This document shows positions 1-10,814 of a DNA stretch of 64,000 nucleotides, one piece after another (position 1 is the first letter of the stretch; each line of letters opens with the position of its first letter). Below the pieces are notes generated by a model. The model had not been told where the DNA came from, did not search any database, and was given only the letters and a program-made list of their open reading frames with translations. Source of the stretch: Desulfohalobiaceae bacterium (GTDB taxonomy: Bacteria; Desulfobacterota; Desulfovibrionia; Desulfovibrionales; Desulfothermaceae); contig JALWFY010000184.1 in the NCBI GenBank assembly GCA_027013815.1, positions 1-64,000 on the forward strand. The letters run 5' to 3'. The position numbers were made by a program, and so were the translations under genes.

Positions 1-631
1 AATAAAACTTTACCATATCTATTCCATATTTATTGACAAGTTCCCTTATCCTCTCTATTCCAATCACATTGGCCATAATCTGTGCCCTAAGATCCCCCTC
101 TCTTTCAACAGGAGTCCTTACGTTGTTTAAAAAAAACTGTAATATCTTTTTATCTAACTCCCCGTTTTCTATTATCTTTAGAGGAGGGATAATGATCCCC
201 TCTTGGTAAATTGAATTTGAAAGGGGCATTGAACCATAAGAAATTCCACCTACATCTGCATGATGTGCCCTGTTTGCAACAAAAAAATCAGGAGACTTGG
301 TATTTGACAAAAAAACAGGGGCTATAACTGTGATATCAGGAAGATGTGTGCCACCTTTAAATGGATCATTTAAAATTATCATGTCTCCATCTGATATATC
401 CATATCCCTTATCCCCATCTTAACACTAAGTGGCATGGATCCCAAATGGACAGGGATGTGGGCTGCCTGGGCAACCATGTCTCCATTTTGATCAAATATA
501 GCACATGAAAAGTCCCTTCTTTCTTTTATATTAGGACTAAATGCAGTCCTGTTCAGGGTAAGACCCATCTCTTCTGCAATTGAAGAAAGTCTATTTTTAA
601 ATACCTCTAAGAGTATTGGATTTATCTCCAT
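1..631 (-). CDS. Hydantoinase B / oxoprolinase beta subunit, N-terminal part (truncated by window edge)
   Basis: My own reverse-strand translation from ATG at 631: MEINPILLEVFKNRLSSIAEEMGLTLNRTAFSPNIKERRDFSCAIFDQNGDMVAQAAHIPVHLGSMP..., typical HyuB N-terminus; next to hyuA. Confidence 0.9.
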   Translation of the reverse strand, partial: MEINPILLEVFKNRLSSIAEEMGLTLNRTAFSPNIKERRDFSCAIFDQNGDMVAQAAHIPVHLGSMPLSVKMGIRDMDISDGDMIILNDPFKGGTHLPDITVIAPVFLSNTKSPDFFVANRAHHADVGGISYGSMPLSNSIYQEGIIIPPLKIIENGELDKKILQFFLNNVRTPVEREGDLRAQIMANVIGIERIRELVNKYGIDMVKFY

Positions 632-689
632 CTAAACTCCTCTGTAGATTAACTCATTGTTTGATTAGGTCCCTTGACCTGACCTAGGT

Positions 690-2657
690 TTAAACCCTAA
701 CTATTATATTTTCAAATCCATCTACCTCTGCTTCTGCCCCTGGAGGAATAACTATAGTTGAAGAATATTCTACTATAATTGCAGGCCCTAAGATCTTATT
801 TCCACATAAAAGTCTATCCCTATCATATATCTTTGTACTATATTGCTCTCCCCAAAAAATAACTTGATTTTCTCCACATATAGCTTCTTCATCCAATAGA
901 CTATTAGCTATATCTTTTTTCTTAAACTCAGGTTTTGGTAACCTTCCCCTGGCCCTTACCCTAACATTCACTACCTCTACTTCCCCATCTCTATTACAAT
1001 ATCCATAGTTTTGTTCATGTAACTGATGAAACTTGTCTATAAAATCTCTATCAAAAGGGACCACTATCTCGTATGACTGCCCTATGTATCTCATATCTAG
1101 ATATCTCTCTAAGAATATCTTGTCGTGGGCAATACCCTCAGATAATAGGTCTAAAACCGCCTTTTTTTCTATTTCCCTAAAAAAATCTTCAAAATCTTCT
1201 ATACCCATGCCCATTTTTGAGACCATTACAGTCTTTGAATAATCTTTTATTACATCGGCAAGGAGCATACCTATCGCAGATAGTATTCCAGGATGTCTTG
1301 GAATAATGACCTGTGGGATATTCAACAATCTTGCCAAAAAACAAGAATGCATCCCCCCTCCACCACCAAAAGAAAACAAGGCAAACTCAGATGGATCATA
1401 CCCCCTTTCAACAGAAATCGCCCTTACTGCCCTTTCCATATTGGAATTTGCAACATCTAATATGCCCTCAGCCAATTCAATTGGTTCAAGCCCAACTTTA
1501 TGGGCCATATTTTCAAAATAAATATCAAGCCTATCTCTATAAATTTTCATGTGACCGCCTAGAAATTTTTCAGGTACCAATCTCCCAAGATATAGATTTG
1601 CGTCAGTAACAGTAATACTATTGCCCCTTCCATAACAAATAGGACCAGGATCAGCCCCAGCACTCTCAGGTCCCACCCTAAGTGCCCCTCCCACATCAAG
1701 ATATGCAATTGATCCCCCTCCTGCACCAACTGTGTGGATATCAATCATTGGGGTCTTTATGGGAAATCCTGATACCTCTGACTCCAGAGTAAAAGGCAAG
1801 TTCCCATCAATTAAAGCAACATCTGTAGAAGTGCCCCCCATATCAAAGGTAATGAGTTTTTCAAAACCAGCTAATTTGCCGATCTCATAAGCCCCTACTA
1901 CCCCTCCAGCAGGACCAGAGAGAATTGTCCTAACAGACTCTCTCATTGCAGTTTCCGCAGATATACTCCCCCCATTTGACTGCATGATTCTGAGTCTGCT
2001 ATCTCCAAGCCCTTTTTTTAAAAAAGAGATATATCTTCCCATCTTAGGAGATACATAGGCATTTATCACAGTGGTGGATAGTCTCTCATATTCCCTAAAT
2101 TCTGATAGCACGTCATGGGAAAGGGAATAAAAAAAACCTGATTTTTTTAATTCCTCGCCAATTATGTCCTCATGTTTATTGTTTTTAAAAGAAAACAATA
2201 GACAAACAGCAACTGATTCTATATCTAATTGGTGTAATTTATTCACAATCTCCCTTAACTCTTTTAAGTCTATATCCTCAATTACTTCTCCTTTGTAATT
2301 TATTCTACACCTTATCCCAAACCTATTTTCCTTTAAAACTAAAGGGGGTTCTTTTTTATATCTCAAGTTATATAACTCCTTTCTTTCCTGCCTCCCAATT
2401 TCTATAATGTCCTCAAATCCATAATTTATGATCAAAGCAGTACTTGCCCCTTTTCTCTCTAAAATAGCATTAGTAGCCACTGTTGACCCATGGGTCATAC
2501 TCACACGTTTATCTTTTGAGATAATCCTATATCCCTCTAAGACTGCCATTGCAGGATTTGATGGGGTTGACAACACCTTATATACCTTCCAGTCCTCCCC
2601 ATCCTTATATATAAAATCAGTGAATGTACCCCCTGTATCAACTCCAATGACCATCAT
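690..2657 (-). CDS. Hydantoinase A / 5-oxoprolinase alpha subunit
   Basis: ORF 655 aa; VIGVDTGGTFTDF start, TFDMGGTSTDVALI, ISVERGYDPSEFALFSFGGGGG motifs. Confidence 0.93.
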   Translation of the reverse strand: MMVIGVDTGGTFTDFIYKDGEDWKVYKVLSTPSNPAMAVLEGYRIISKDKRVSMTHGSTVATNAILERKGASTALIINYGFEDIIEIGRQERKELYNLRYKKEPPLVLKENRFGIRCRINYKGEVIEDIDLKELREIVNKLHQLDIESVAVCLLFSFKNNKHEDIIGEELKKSGFFYSLSHDVLSEFREYERLSTTVINAYVSPKMGRYISFLKKGLGDSRLRIMQSNGGSISAETAMRESVRTILSGPAGGVVGAYEIGKLAGFEKLITFDMGGTSTDVALIDGNLPFTLESEVSGFPIKTPMIDIHTVGAGGGSIAYLDVGGALRVGPESAGADPGPICYGRGNSITVTDANLYLGRLVPEKFLGGHMKIYRDRLDIYFENMAHKVGLEPIELAEGILDVANSNMERAVRAISVERGYDPSEFALFSFGGGGGMHSCFLARLLNIPQVIIPRHPGILSAIGMLLADVIKDYSKTVMVSKMGMGIEDFEDFFREIEKKAVLDLLSEGIAHDKIFLERYLDMRYIGQSYEIVVPFDRDFIDKFHQLHEQNYGYCNRDGEVEVVNVRVRARGRLPKPEFKKKDIANSLLDEEAICGENQVIFWGEQYSTKIYDRDRLLCGNKILGPAIIVEYSSTIVIPPGAEAEVDGFENIIVRV

Positions 2658-2714
2658 TATATAGCTCTCTCCTGATAATTAAAAATTATAAGACCCCTCA
2701 CCTTAGCCCATTTC

Positions 2715-2751
2715 TATATGTAAACTTTACAACACTGTAAGGTTACATATA
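2715..2751. other. Imperfect intergenic dyad (TATATGTAAACTTTACA-ACAC-TGTAAGGTTACATATA)
   Basis: Read directly: about 16 bp imperfect inverted repeat with a 4-nt loop, followed by a further ATATGTAAAC copy. Confidence 0.6.
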
Positions 2752-2777
2752 TGTAAACAGTATATACCCACTCTACA

Positions 2778-4508
2778 TTAAATAAATGGAGGTATAATTT
2801 TATATTTTTTGATCTTTTTATATAAAGTCTGCCTACTAATACCTAATAATCTCGCTGCCTTGGCCTTATTCCAACCTGTCTTTTCAAGGGTGGCAACTAT
2901 TAATTCCTTCTGGTCTTTTAAAATTTTTTCATTACTGCACCCAATTAATATATTGCCTTTTATTTCATTAGGCAGATGTTCAATTTTAATAACAGGTCCT
3001 TTAGCCAATATAAATCCATGTTCAATTGCATGTCTTAGTTCTCTCACATTTCCTGGCCACGGATAGTTCAAAAATAGATCTAAGACCTCCTTGGATACCC
3101 CTTTTATTTGCTTATTAAATTTTTTGTTAAATATATCTACAAAATACTTAACAAGCAAAGGAATATCCTCTTTTCTTTCCCTCAAAGGAGGGACAGGGAT
3201 TTCAACAACCTTTAAACGGTAATATAAGTCCTCTCTAAATTCTCCCCTATTGACCTTATCTCTTAAATCACTATTAGTGGCTGCTATCACCCTCACGTCT
3301 ACTCTGATTGGCTTTGTATCCCCTACCCTTTCAAATTCCTTTTCTTCTAAGAATCTAAGTAGCTTAAGTTGTACTTTTAAAGATAAATCCCCCACCTCAT
3401 CTAAGAATATTGTGCCCTTATCTGCTACCTTAAATCTCCCTACCTTATCTTTTACAGCACCAGTAAACGCACCTTTTACATGTCCAAATAATTCACTTTC
3501 TAGAATATTTTCTGCCAATGCCAAGCAATTTACAACTACAAAAGGGCCAGATGCCCGCCTTCCTGCATGGTGAAGCTCTCTGGCAATAAGACTCTTTCCT
3601 GTACCACTCTCTCCTGTAATCAACACCGTTGTATCTAGGTCTTTCAATCTATCTAAAAACAAAAAGACCTCCTCCATCTTATCACTTTTTCCAATAATAT
3701 TCTCAAACTTTGTCTTTTCTTGTAACTTGTTTTCCAATGCCCTCAATCTAGTAATGTCCCTAAGCACCATTACTGTACCATCAATAGAATTTTCCTTTGA
3801 CATAAGAGAAGACGCGGATATCACTACCACCTGTTTTGGTCTATTTATCCGTTTGCATTCAATATAAATCTCATCAACTTCAAAAATTGATTCTTTCTTC
3901 ACTGTATCTTTTAAAACCCTTAAGCAGTCTTTACTACAGTTAAAAGGGATTTTAAATACATCTCTACCAATAACCTCCTTTGGTTCAATTCCACAGATAG
4001 TCTTTATGGCATTATTCACTTCAATTATTTTCATTTCTTTATTTAATGTTATAATCCCGTCTTTTACACTCCTAAAAATAGCCTCTAAATTTAGACGAGT
4101 TCTTTCTTTTTCCAGTTCTATTCTCTTTTTTTCATCTAATAGAAACTTGTGGCGTAAAGCATTATTTGTGATTCTCAATAAGGTATCCCTTTTAATTGGC
4201 TTGGGAATATAATCAAATGCACCACGATGAAAGGCCTTAGCTGCTATCTCTAAATCAGGATATCCAGTAATCATAAGTACGGGACATTCAATATCTTGTT
4301 TTTTGATAAAATCTAAAATCTCTATACCACTTTTTTCTTTTAATACTACGTCAACAAAAATAACATCAAATTCTATATCATTTAAATAAGTAATCGAGTC
4401 ATAATAACCCTCTGCTTTATAAACAATATGTCCTCTACTTGCTAATATCTTACTAAAAACATTTCTGATATCTTCATCATCATCTATTATCAAGATTTTA
4501 CCTTTCAT
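2778..4508 (-). CDS. Sigma-54-dependent response regulator (receiver + PAS + AAA+ + Fis HTH)
   Basis: ORF 576 aa; receiver domain, GESGTGKS Walker A, GAFTGA motif, C-terminal Fis-type HTH (NKAKAARLLGISRQTLYKKIKKY). Confidence 0.95.
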   Translation of the reverse strand: MKGKILIIDDDEDIRNVFSKILASRGHIVYKAEGYYDSITYLNDIEFDVIFVDVVLKEKSGIEILDFIKKQDIECPVLMITGYPDLEIAAKAFHRGAFDYIPKPIKRDTLLRITNNALRHKFLLDEKKRIELEKERTRLNLEAIFRSVKDGIITLNKEMKIIEVNNAIKTICGIEPKEVIGRDVFKIPFNCSKDCLRVLKDTVKKESIFEVDEIYIECKRINRPKQVVVISASSLMSKENSIDGTVMVLRDITRLRALENKLQEKTKFENIIGKSDKMEEVFLFLDRLKDLDTTVLITGESGTGKSLIARELHHAGRRASGPFVVVNCLALAENILESELFGHVKGAFTGAVKDKVGRFKVADKGTIFLDEVGDLSLKVQLKLLRFLEEKEFERVGDTKPIRVDVRVIAATNSDLRDKVNRGEFREDLYYRLKVVEIPVPPLRERKEDIPLLVKYFVDIFNKKFNKQIKGVSKEVLDLFLNYPWPGNVRELRHAIEHGFILAKGPVIKIEHLPNEIKGNILIGCSNEKILKDQKELIVATLEKTGWNKAKAARLLGISRQTLYKKIKKYKIIPPFI

Positions 4509-4584
4509 AACAATACCTCTACAATAATTCCAAAATAGAGATTAAATCATATCATTGTCCCTTTATATTGTAAATGGAATGGAA

Positions 4585-4612
4585 GGCTAAAGGCAAATGG
4601 CGAATGGCAAAA
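4585..4612 (+). repeat. Degenerate heptanucleotide tandem repeat (GGCTAAA GGCAAAT GGCGAAT GGCAAAA)
   Basis: Four 7-bp units read directly; same family at 33.8, 34.8, 41.75 and 61.0 kb. Confidence 0.75.
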
Positions 4613-4951
4613 GAAAGGGCGATATCCATTAAGGGACTTAGATAATCAAATGAAAGCAAAAGCATTCTTTAAAATTCCAATGTGGAGTCTTCCTCCACAG
4701 CCTATCAAAGGTTTTGTGGATGATTTCAATCAAACTAATTGTTATCTTTAAAAATAAGTGGTATTATATTCACCAATCACCTTGACCTATTATGTTAAGT
4801 AAACTAAAATCTTTGAAAATCTAATTTTCAAATTTTCTCTAAGACTATTCTCTCAGGACAAGTTGTTCTATTTTATACTCTTAGAAAATTTCCAGGTTAG
4901 GAACAATTTTTGCTTTATTAATAATAAAATAATATAAATTAGGAGAGTAGT

Positions 4952-5326
4952 ATGAAACAAAGATACTTAATTCTTTGCCTAAGTTTTTTGTGGTCAATAC
5001 TCATACCCTTACCAGGCATAGCAAGACATAAAATATCTGATATACATAGAAACCATAAAAAAACCATAAAGTTTAAACAACTCACAGGAATCATTCAAGA
5101 AATTAATAATAGAAGGTTATGGTTATATGAACTAAAAAACAACCGAGATATTTATTATAATATTGCCAGAAAGTGTATAATTATTAATAAAAATTCCTCT
5201 GTTATTAAAAATGGATTTAGTACCTATGATCTATCATCTTTAAAGAACGGATATATGGTCAAAATTTTAGTAGACCCAATCACAAACTCAATAAAAAAAA
5301 TATATATTGAGGAGTTACCACAATGA
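4952..5326 (+). CDS. Small secreted hypothetical protein upstream of pilY1
   Basis: ORF 124 aa with N-terminal signal peptide; overlaps pilY1 start by 4 nt; RBS aggag. Confidence 0.7.
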   Translation: MKQRYLILCLSFLWSILIPLPGIARHKISDIHRNHKKTIKFKQLTGIIQEINNRRLWLYELKNNRDIYYNIARKCIIINKNSSVIKNGFSTYDLSSLKNGYMVKILVDPITNSIKKIYIEELPQ

Positions 5327-8300
5327 AACAAAAAACTATAATCATGTTTTTTATATATACTTTAATTAGTACAATTGCCTATGCATCTACTGTATATATG
5401 GGGAATTATTGTTCCACACCACCCTTTTTAAGTCAGGCCATCTATCCAAATGTTTTAATCTTACTAGATAATTCTGGTTCAATGAATGAATTTGCATATA
5501 AAGAGAGTTCTAGCTGTATTAACATATATACAAAGTGGCGCACATATTACAATCTAACTGTATATTCTGGATATAACCCAGATACCAGTTACTACGGGTA
5601 TTTTGATCCCAATACTAAGTATACTTATGATTCCACAGGAGAATACTTTGAGGCATCTGGAACAGGCCAGTGGAGTGGAAACTTCTTAAACTGGCTCACT
5701 ATGAGAAGAATAGATATTGCGAAAAAAGTACTTATAGGAGGCAAGGTACTATCTGGTTCCAACTACATACTTATAGGTCAGGTCCCAGACAGAGATTTTA
5801 GAAAATTATATGACGATTCCAATCCTCCATATCAGACACCTTTCTACGATCATCTATTTTTTGTGTTTTATGAATATAATGGATATCTTTATTTCGATGT
5901 CTATAAATACAATGAAAATATTGGAACCTGCTCAGATGTTTACACATCTAACTATCTTAATTCCTATAGAGTGGCTCTTAAGGTGTCTGATGAACCCCAA
6001 GGCCTTATACAAAAATCATGGAACAGGATGAGATTTGGGCTGGAAATCTTTAATAACTATGGTACTAGATATGAGTATGGATCAGGCTATGATGGGGGAT
6101 ATGTGGTGTCTCCAATATCAGGTCCAGGACCAAACACAAGTTTAATAAACACCATCTCAAATGTAAACCCAGCAACATGGACTCCTTTGGCAGAGAGTTT
6201 GTATGAAGCTGTTAGATATTTTAAAGGGGAACAATCTGCATATAGGACGGGAACTTATACCTCACCTGTACAATATAGATGTCAAAAAAACTTTGTTATA
6301 ATCTTAACTGATGGTGAATCTACTATGGATGCGAATGTGCCAGGAACCTGTGTTCCTCCAATTTACTGTCCCTACTGTTACCCTGTAACAGATCCAGATT
6401 TTGATGTAAAAACCTACATGGATGACATAGCATCAAATGAAGGATACTCTTCACAAAAATGCACAACGGCAAATAGTTATGATGGCACATATTACCTTGA
6501 AGGGGTTGCTTATTACGCACACACCAATGACCTACTATCTTCCTTTGATGGGATTCAAGATTTAGATATATATACAGTATTTTGTTTTGACAATTCTGCT
6601 ACTGGAGAGGATATACTTAAAAAAACTGCAAAATATGGTGGCTTTATAGACAAAAACGGAAATAATATCCCAGACATGCAGTCAGAATGGGATGAGAATG
6701 GAGATTCAATACCAGATAATTACCTTGAGGCTCAAAACGGATATGAACTTGAGACGTCTCTTAAAAACGTGTTAACAGATATCTTGAAAAAAACTGCATC
6801 TGGCACATCTGCATCTCTTCTTACAAAGAAAACAAAGATTGGAAAGAATCTAATCCAGGCAGTTTTCTATCCTAAAAAAGAATTTGCTTCAAATGAAATT
6901 GATTGGGTTGGTTTTTTATATAATTATTGGTTTTATTATACACCTACTACATCTAATCTAAGGGAAGATACCATTGAAAACAAGGCCTTGGATGTGTGCA
7001 CTAATGGGAGCCCAGGTGGAGATTATATCCTAGATTTTATAGTAGATAATTCTACAGGTAATTTAAACATAAAGGCATATGAGAGTAGTTGTAATGGATC
7101 TAATTCCACCCTAGATACCACCTATACTTCTTTAGATGAGATTCATCCTGTATGGGAGGCAGGAGAAAAACTAGAACAAATGAATGCTACGCAAAGGACC
7201 ATTTATACATATGTGAATGGAACAGAACCCACAGAGGAAAAAGACCTTGTGGAACTTAAAGATCTAAACTCCACCCTTTCATATCTTTTTGGAGACGAGG
7301 ACAGAAATGGAGTTATTGACGATGAAAACAATTCAAATGGGACAATAATATATACCCCAATATCCTTTAATGACTTAAAGGACTATATTTATGGCATTGA
7401 TATCCCAGGATATAGGAGTAGAAATGCAGAAGGTAACAACACATGGAAATTAGGAGATATAATTTATTCCACACCAAAGGTGGTTGATTATGGAGACTAT
7501 TCCATGGTATTTGTTGGTTCCAATGATGGTATGTTGCATGCCTTTAAACTGGGAAAACCCAGATATGATGGACTTGGTGCATATCAAGATGTAAAGCTGT
7601 GTAATGATAGTTCTCCTAGTTGCAATACTGATGAGTTAGGGAAAGAATTATGGGCATTCATCCCTAAAAATTCTCTACCATATCTCAGGGCGCTTGCAGA
7701 TATTAGTTATTGTCATCTCTATTATGTAGATCTAATGCCGTATATTATAGAACTAGATACCAATAATGACAAAAAGATAGATAAAAGGATACTCATAGGC
7801 GGGATGAGGTTTGGTGGTGGTGTTGGTTGTTCAGGATCCAATTGTATTAATCCTCCCCTTGATACCTGCCCTGATCCTAGCTCCTATGATCCCAGCAACA
7901 ATAATTGTGTTGGGCTTTCTTCTTATTTTGCCCTTGATATTACAAATAGTACTTCCCCTAAATTCCTATGGGAATTCACTGATCCTGACCTGGGATTTTC
8001 TTCGTCTGGACCGGCCTTTATAAAAAAAGACGGGGAATACTATTTAATGTTTGCCTCTGGTCCCACAGATTTTAACGGAGAATCTGATCAAGAATTAAGA
8101 TTCTTTGTACTGAAACTAAATAATGATGCAACCTCTGATAGCTTCTTTACTATATCATCTAAATACACCCTAGACAGTTCAGTTGATTCTACCCTATCTT
8201 CTTTTAACAATTCCTTTGGGGGCAGGCTTTTTACAAAAGGGATAGACTATGACAAAGATGGAAATACTGATATGGTCTTTATTGGCGTTACAAAAAAATC

Positions 8301-9051
8301 TGGTTCAACGTTTCAAGGAAATATCCTTGGTATAAAGATAAATAGCACAAACCCCCTAGATTGGGATATAATAAAGGTATTTAACAGCGCGATAAAACCT
8401 GTTACTGCAAAAGTAGAGCATTCAAAGTGCTTTAATATGAATTATATATTTTTTGGCACAGGGAGATATTTCTTTCCCAACGACGATCCAGGTCAGAATT
8501 CAAATGACAGAGAACGACTATATGGGGTGAGGATAGATGGATGTTTGTCTGGGGATCATTGCAATATAAACAGTGCACACACCTCTTCAGATACATGTAG
8601 TCATTTAGATGACAATAATGGAACTGTATCTTGGTATATTGAATTAGACCCAAAAGACAGCACGTATTTTAAGGAAAGAATGATATCAGATCCAACAGTT
8701 ACTGATCTTGATGTAACCTTTTTCTCTACCACTGAACCCACAACAGATGTATGTAGCTTTGGAGGCAGATCCCGGATGTGGCAGTTAAACTGTGCCACAG
8801 GTGAACCACTTGATAATCAAACATGTTCAGGATATGAGGCAGACCTATCTGGAGGGAAACTATTTTTGCAGTTATCTCAGGGAAACATTGAACAGATCAC
8901 TCCAGGTACAGGACCTACCTCATCCTTTGGAGGCAACTCTCCAGGTCCAACTACCACATGGCGACCAGGGATAACCCCTGAATCTCCAACACCATTTGTA
9001 GCACCAAATTCATCACCCCAAGGAAAGATATTGTTATGGTTAGAAAAATAA
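5323..9051 (+). CDS. pilY1: PilY1-like type IV pilus tip adhesin/assembly protein
   Basis: ORF 1242 aa; signal peptide, VWA MIDAS-like DNSGSMN, ILTDGE, C-terminal PilY1 beta-propeller (WAFIPKNSLPYLRAL), Ca-binding DxDxDG-like loops. Confidence 0.9.
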   Translation: MKQKTIIMFFIYTLISTIAYASTVYMGNYCSTPPFLSQAIYPNVLILLDNSGSMNEFAYKESSSCINIYTKWRTYYNLTVYSGYNPDTSYYGYFDPNTKYTYDSTGEYFEASGTGQWSGNFLNWLTMRRIDIAKKVLIGGKVLSGSNYILIGQVPDRDFRKLYDDSNPPYQTPFYDHLFFVFYEYNGYLYFDVYKYNENIGTCSDVYTSNYLNSYRVALKVSDEPQGLIQKSWNRMRFGLEIFNNYGTRYEYGSGYDGGYVVSPISGPGPNTSLINTISNVNPATWTPLAESLYEAVRYFKGEQSAYRTGTYTSPVQYRCQKNFVIILTDGESTMDANVPGTCVPPIYCPYCYPVTDPDFDVKTYMDDIASNEGYSSQKCTTANSYDGTYYLEGVAYYAHTNDLLSSFDGIQDLDIYTVFCFDNSATGEDILKKTAKYGGFIDKNGNNIPDMQSEWDENGDSIPDNYLEAQNGYELETSLKNVLTDILKKTASGTSASLLTKKTKIGKNLIQAVFYPKKEFASNEIDWVGFLYNYWFYYTPTTSNLREDTIENKALDVCTNGSPGGDYILDFIVDNSTGNLNIKAYESSCNGSNSTLDTTYTSLDEIHPVWEAGEKLEQMNATQRTIYTYVNGTEPTEEKDLVELKDLNSTLSYLFGDEDRNGVIDDENNSNGTIIYTPISFNDLKDYIYGIDIPGYRSRNAEGNNTWKLGDIIYSTPKVVDYGDYSMVFVGSNDGMLHAFKLGKPRYDGLGAYQDVKLCNDSSPSCNTDELGKELWAFIPKNSLPYLRALADISYCHLYYVDLMPYIIELDTNNDKKIDKRILIGGMRFGGGVGCSGSNCINPPLDTCPDPSSYDPSNNNCVGLSSYFALDITNSTSPKFLWEFTDPDLGFSSSGPAFIKKDGEYYLMFASGPTDFNGESDQELRFFVLKLNNDATSDSFFTISSKYTLDSSVDSTLSSFNNSFGGRLFTKGIDYDKDGNTDMVFIGVTKKSGSTFQGNILGIKINSTNPLDWDIIKVFNSAIKPVTAKVEHSKCFNMNYIFFGTGRYFFPNDDPGQNSNDRERLYGVRIDGCLSGDHCNINSAHTSSDTCSHLDDNNGTVSWYIELDPKDSTYFKERMISDPTVTDLDVTFFSTTEPTTDVCSFGGRSRMWQLNCATGEPLDNQTCSGYEADLSGGKLFLQLSQGNIEQITPGTGPTSSFGGNSPGPTTTWRPGITPESPTPFVAPNSSPQGKILLWLEK

Positions 9052-9515
9052 AAAATGGTATGACCCTAATTGAATTAATAGTAGTATTAAGTATAATGGG
9101 GATAATATTCGCCATAGGCATACCAGCCTATACAAAATGGAAAACCAGATATGATTTAGAAAACGATATAAAGGAAATATATTCCATGGTAAACGATGCA
9201 CGAATAAGGAGTTTTATGGAAAAAAGGGTATGTGGAATTGTATGGGGGACTTCTCCTTTTTCTAATATATCCCTTAAATGTGACACAAATAACGATGGAA
9301 ATATAACTGATACTGGTGCTGAGATAATAAAGACCCTTTCCCTAAAAAATAAGTTTGTCTCTACCCTAACCTATGTAAAATTTTCAAATGGCATTGCCCA
9401 AAATTACTTAAATATACACCCACAAAATAACAATATTTTATCAAATGAAACATGTGTTAGTATTTCTATTACCCGGGTTAGAATAGGAGAATGGGATGGG
9501 ACAAGTTGTAATTAA
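9036..9515 (+). CDS. GspH/FimT-like pseudopilin
   Basis: Prepilin motif NGMTLIELIVVLSIMGIIFAIGIPAY; in pil minor pilin operon. Confidence 0.85.
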   Translation: MVRKIKNGMTLIELIVVLSIMGIIFAIGIPAYTKWKTRYDLENDIKEIYSMVNDARIRSFMEKRVCGIVWGTSPFSNISLKCDTNNDGNITDTGAEIIKTLSLKNKFVSTLTYVKFSNGIAQNYLNIHPQNNNILSNETCVSISITRVRIGEWDGTSCN

Positions 9516-9879
9516 CATTAAAGGAAACAAGGGATTTACCCTTGTTGAAATATTAGTGAGTATATTGTTACTTACAATAGTACTCCTTGGGGTCCTTCAA
9601 TCCCTTGCAATATATACAAGACAAAACATAAACAACCTTATAAGGGATGAGGCAGTCAAGATTGGCCAAGAATGCGTGGAGAATTTGAGAAATGGAGTTG
9701 ATTGTTCATCCAATATTACCAGACAATTTAGGGATATGTATATAAATTTTTCAATAACAGCCCCCAATGCTACCTCATTGAATAATGGGAACAACCAAAT
9801 ACAAGTATCTGTAACTTATTCCTATCCGCCAAATACAAATCATACATATACATTAAACAGTGTGGTGTATAAGCCATGA
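9496..9879 (+). CDS. pilV: Type IV pilus modification/minor pilin PilV-like
   Basis: GFTLVEILVSILLLTIVLLGVLQSL; position between fimT-like and pilW. Confidence 0.8.
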   Translation: MGQVVINIKGNKGFTLVEILVSILLLTIVLLGVLQSLAIYTRQNINNLIRDEAVKIGQECVENLRNGVDCSSNITRQFRDMYINFSITAPNATSLNNGNNQIQVSVTYSYPPNTNHTYTLNSVVYKP

Positions 9880-10814
9880 GACAAAAAGGTATCACCCTTA
9901 TAGAACTTACAATAGTACTGGCTATACTGGGTATTATTCTAACTGCCATTTTACAGGTATATCTGACTATCCTTAAATCTTATAAAAGAGAAACAAGTAT
10001 CTCTTATACCAATATTGAAAAATTGATTTCCTTAGAACTCATGAGAAAAGATATTGAAATGGCAGGTTTTGGTGTTCCTAAAAACATAGACCCTATAGGT
10101 TATAATGGCTCTCTCTTAACAATCAGATCTACAGTACTCTTTAAAAACGATTCTACTAAATGTTTTGGATATTCTGATTACAATGGCCTCAGGTTATTTT
10201 CATTAGACAGTGCTGACATCTCAAGCACAAACTGTTATAATACCAATTTTTGTTATTTAAAATTGGATACTGACTATACCCTTGAAGAAAATTGTACAGA
10301 TATAACCTCCCTCCCAACCAATGGGACCTATTTATTGTTTGGAGTATTAGATTATAATAACTGCACTCTTTCTCAACCATATAATCAAATAGAATATTCC
10401 CTTTCCACTACTGGTCTTTTGTCAACATGTGCACCAAATACCTTTGAACTTGCTAGAGAAGAAGTCAAAGCCAATGGTATTACTGGAACAGCTCAACCAA
10501 TCTTAGACTGCGTCAAAGAATTCAAAGTGGCATTTGGATTGGACACAAATGGAGACGGAAATATAAATAGTTGGAGTACTACTCTTCCCACAGGTCAAGT
10601 CAGGGATCAGGTAAGAGAAGTTAGGGTATTAATCTTATACCATGAAGGCAAAAGGGATATGAATTTTACGTATAACCAAGGTACGATTTATCTTAATGCC
10701 ACATCCACACTACAACTTGCAAGCTTTACCCCTGTAGGAGATGAACTACATTATAGATGGAAATTAATTAGGTTTTCTGTAACCCCTATGAATCTTAGGA
10801 GGGCTTCAAGGTGA
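9876..10814 (+). CDS. pilW: Minor pilin PilW-like
   Basis: GITLIELTIVLAILGIILTAILQVY; 312 aa; operon position. Confidence 0.8.
   Translation: MRQKGITLIELTIVLAILGIILTAILQVYLTILKSYKRETSISYTNIEKLISLELMRKDIEMAGFGVPKNIDPIGYNGSLLTIRSTVLFKNDSTKCFGYSDYNGLRLFSLDSADISSTNCYNTNFCYLKLDTDYTLEENCTDITSLPTNGTYLLFGVLDYNNCTLSQPYNQIEYSLSTTGLLSTCAPNTFELAREEVKANGITGTAQPILDCVKEFKVAFGLDTNGDGNINSWSTTLPTGQVRDQVREVRVLILYHEGKRDMNFTYNQGTIYLNATSTLQLASFTPVGDELHYRWKLIRFSVTPMNLRRASR

Noticed and set aside
4681-4699. TGTGGAG-TCTTC-CTCCACA hairpin
   Set aside because: Perfect 7-bp stem but no following T-tract, not repeated elsewhere in the window, and no gene directly upstream to terminate.
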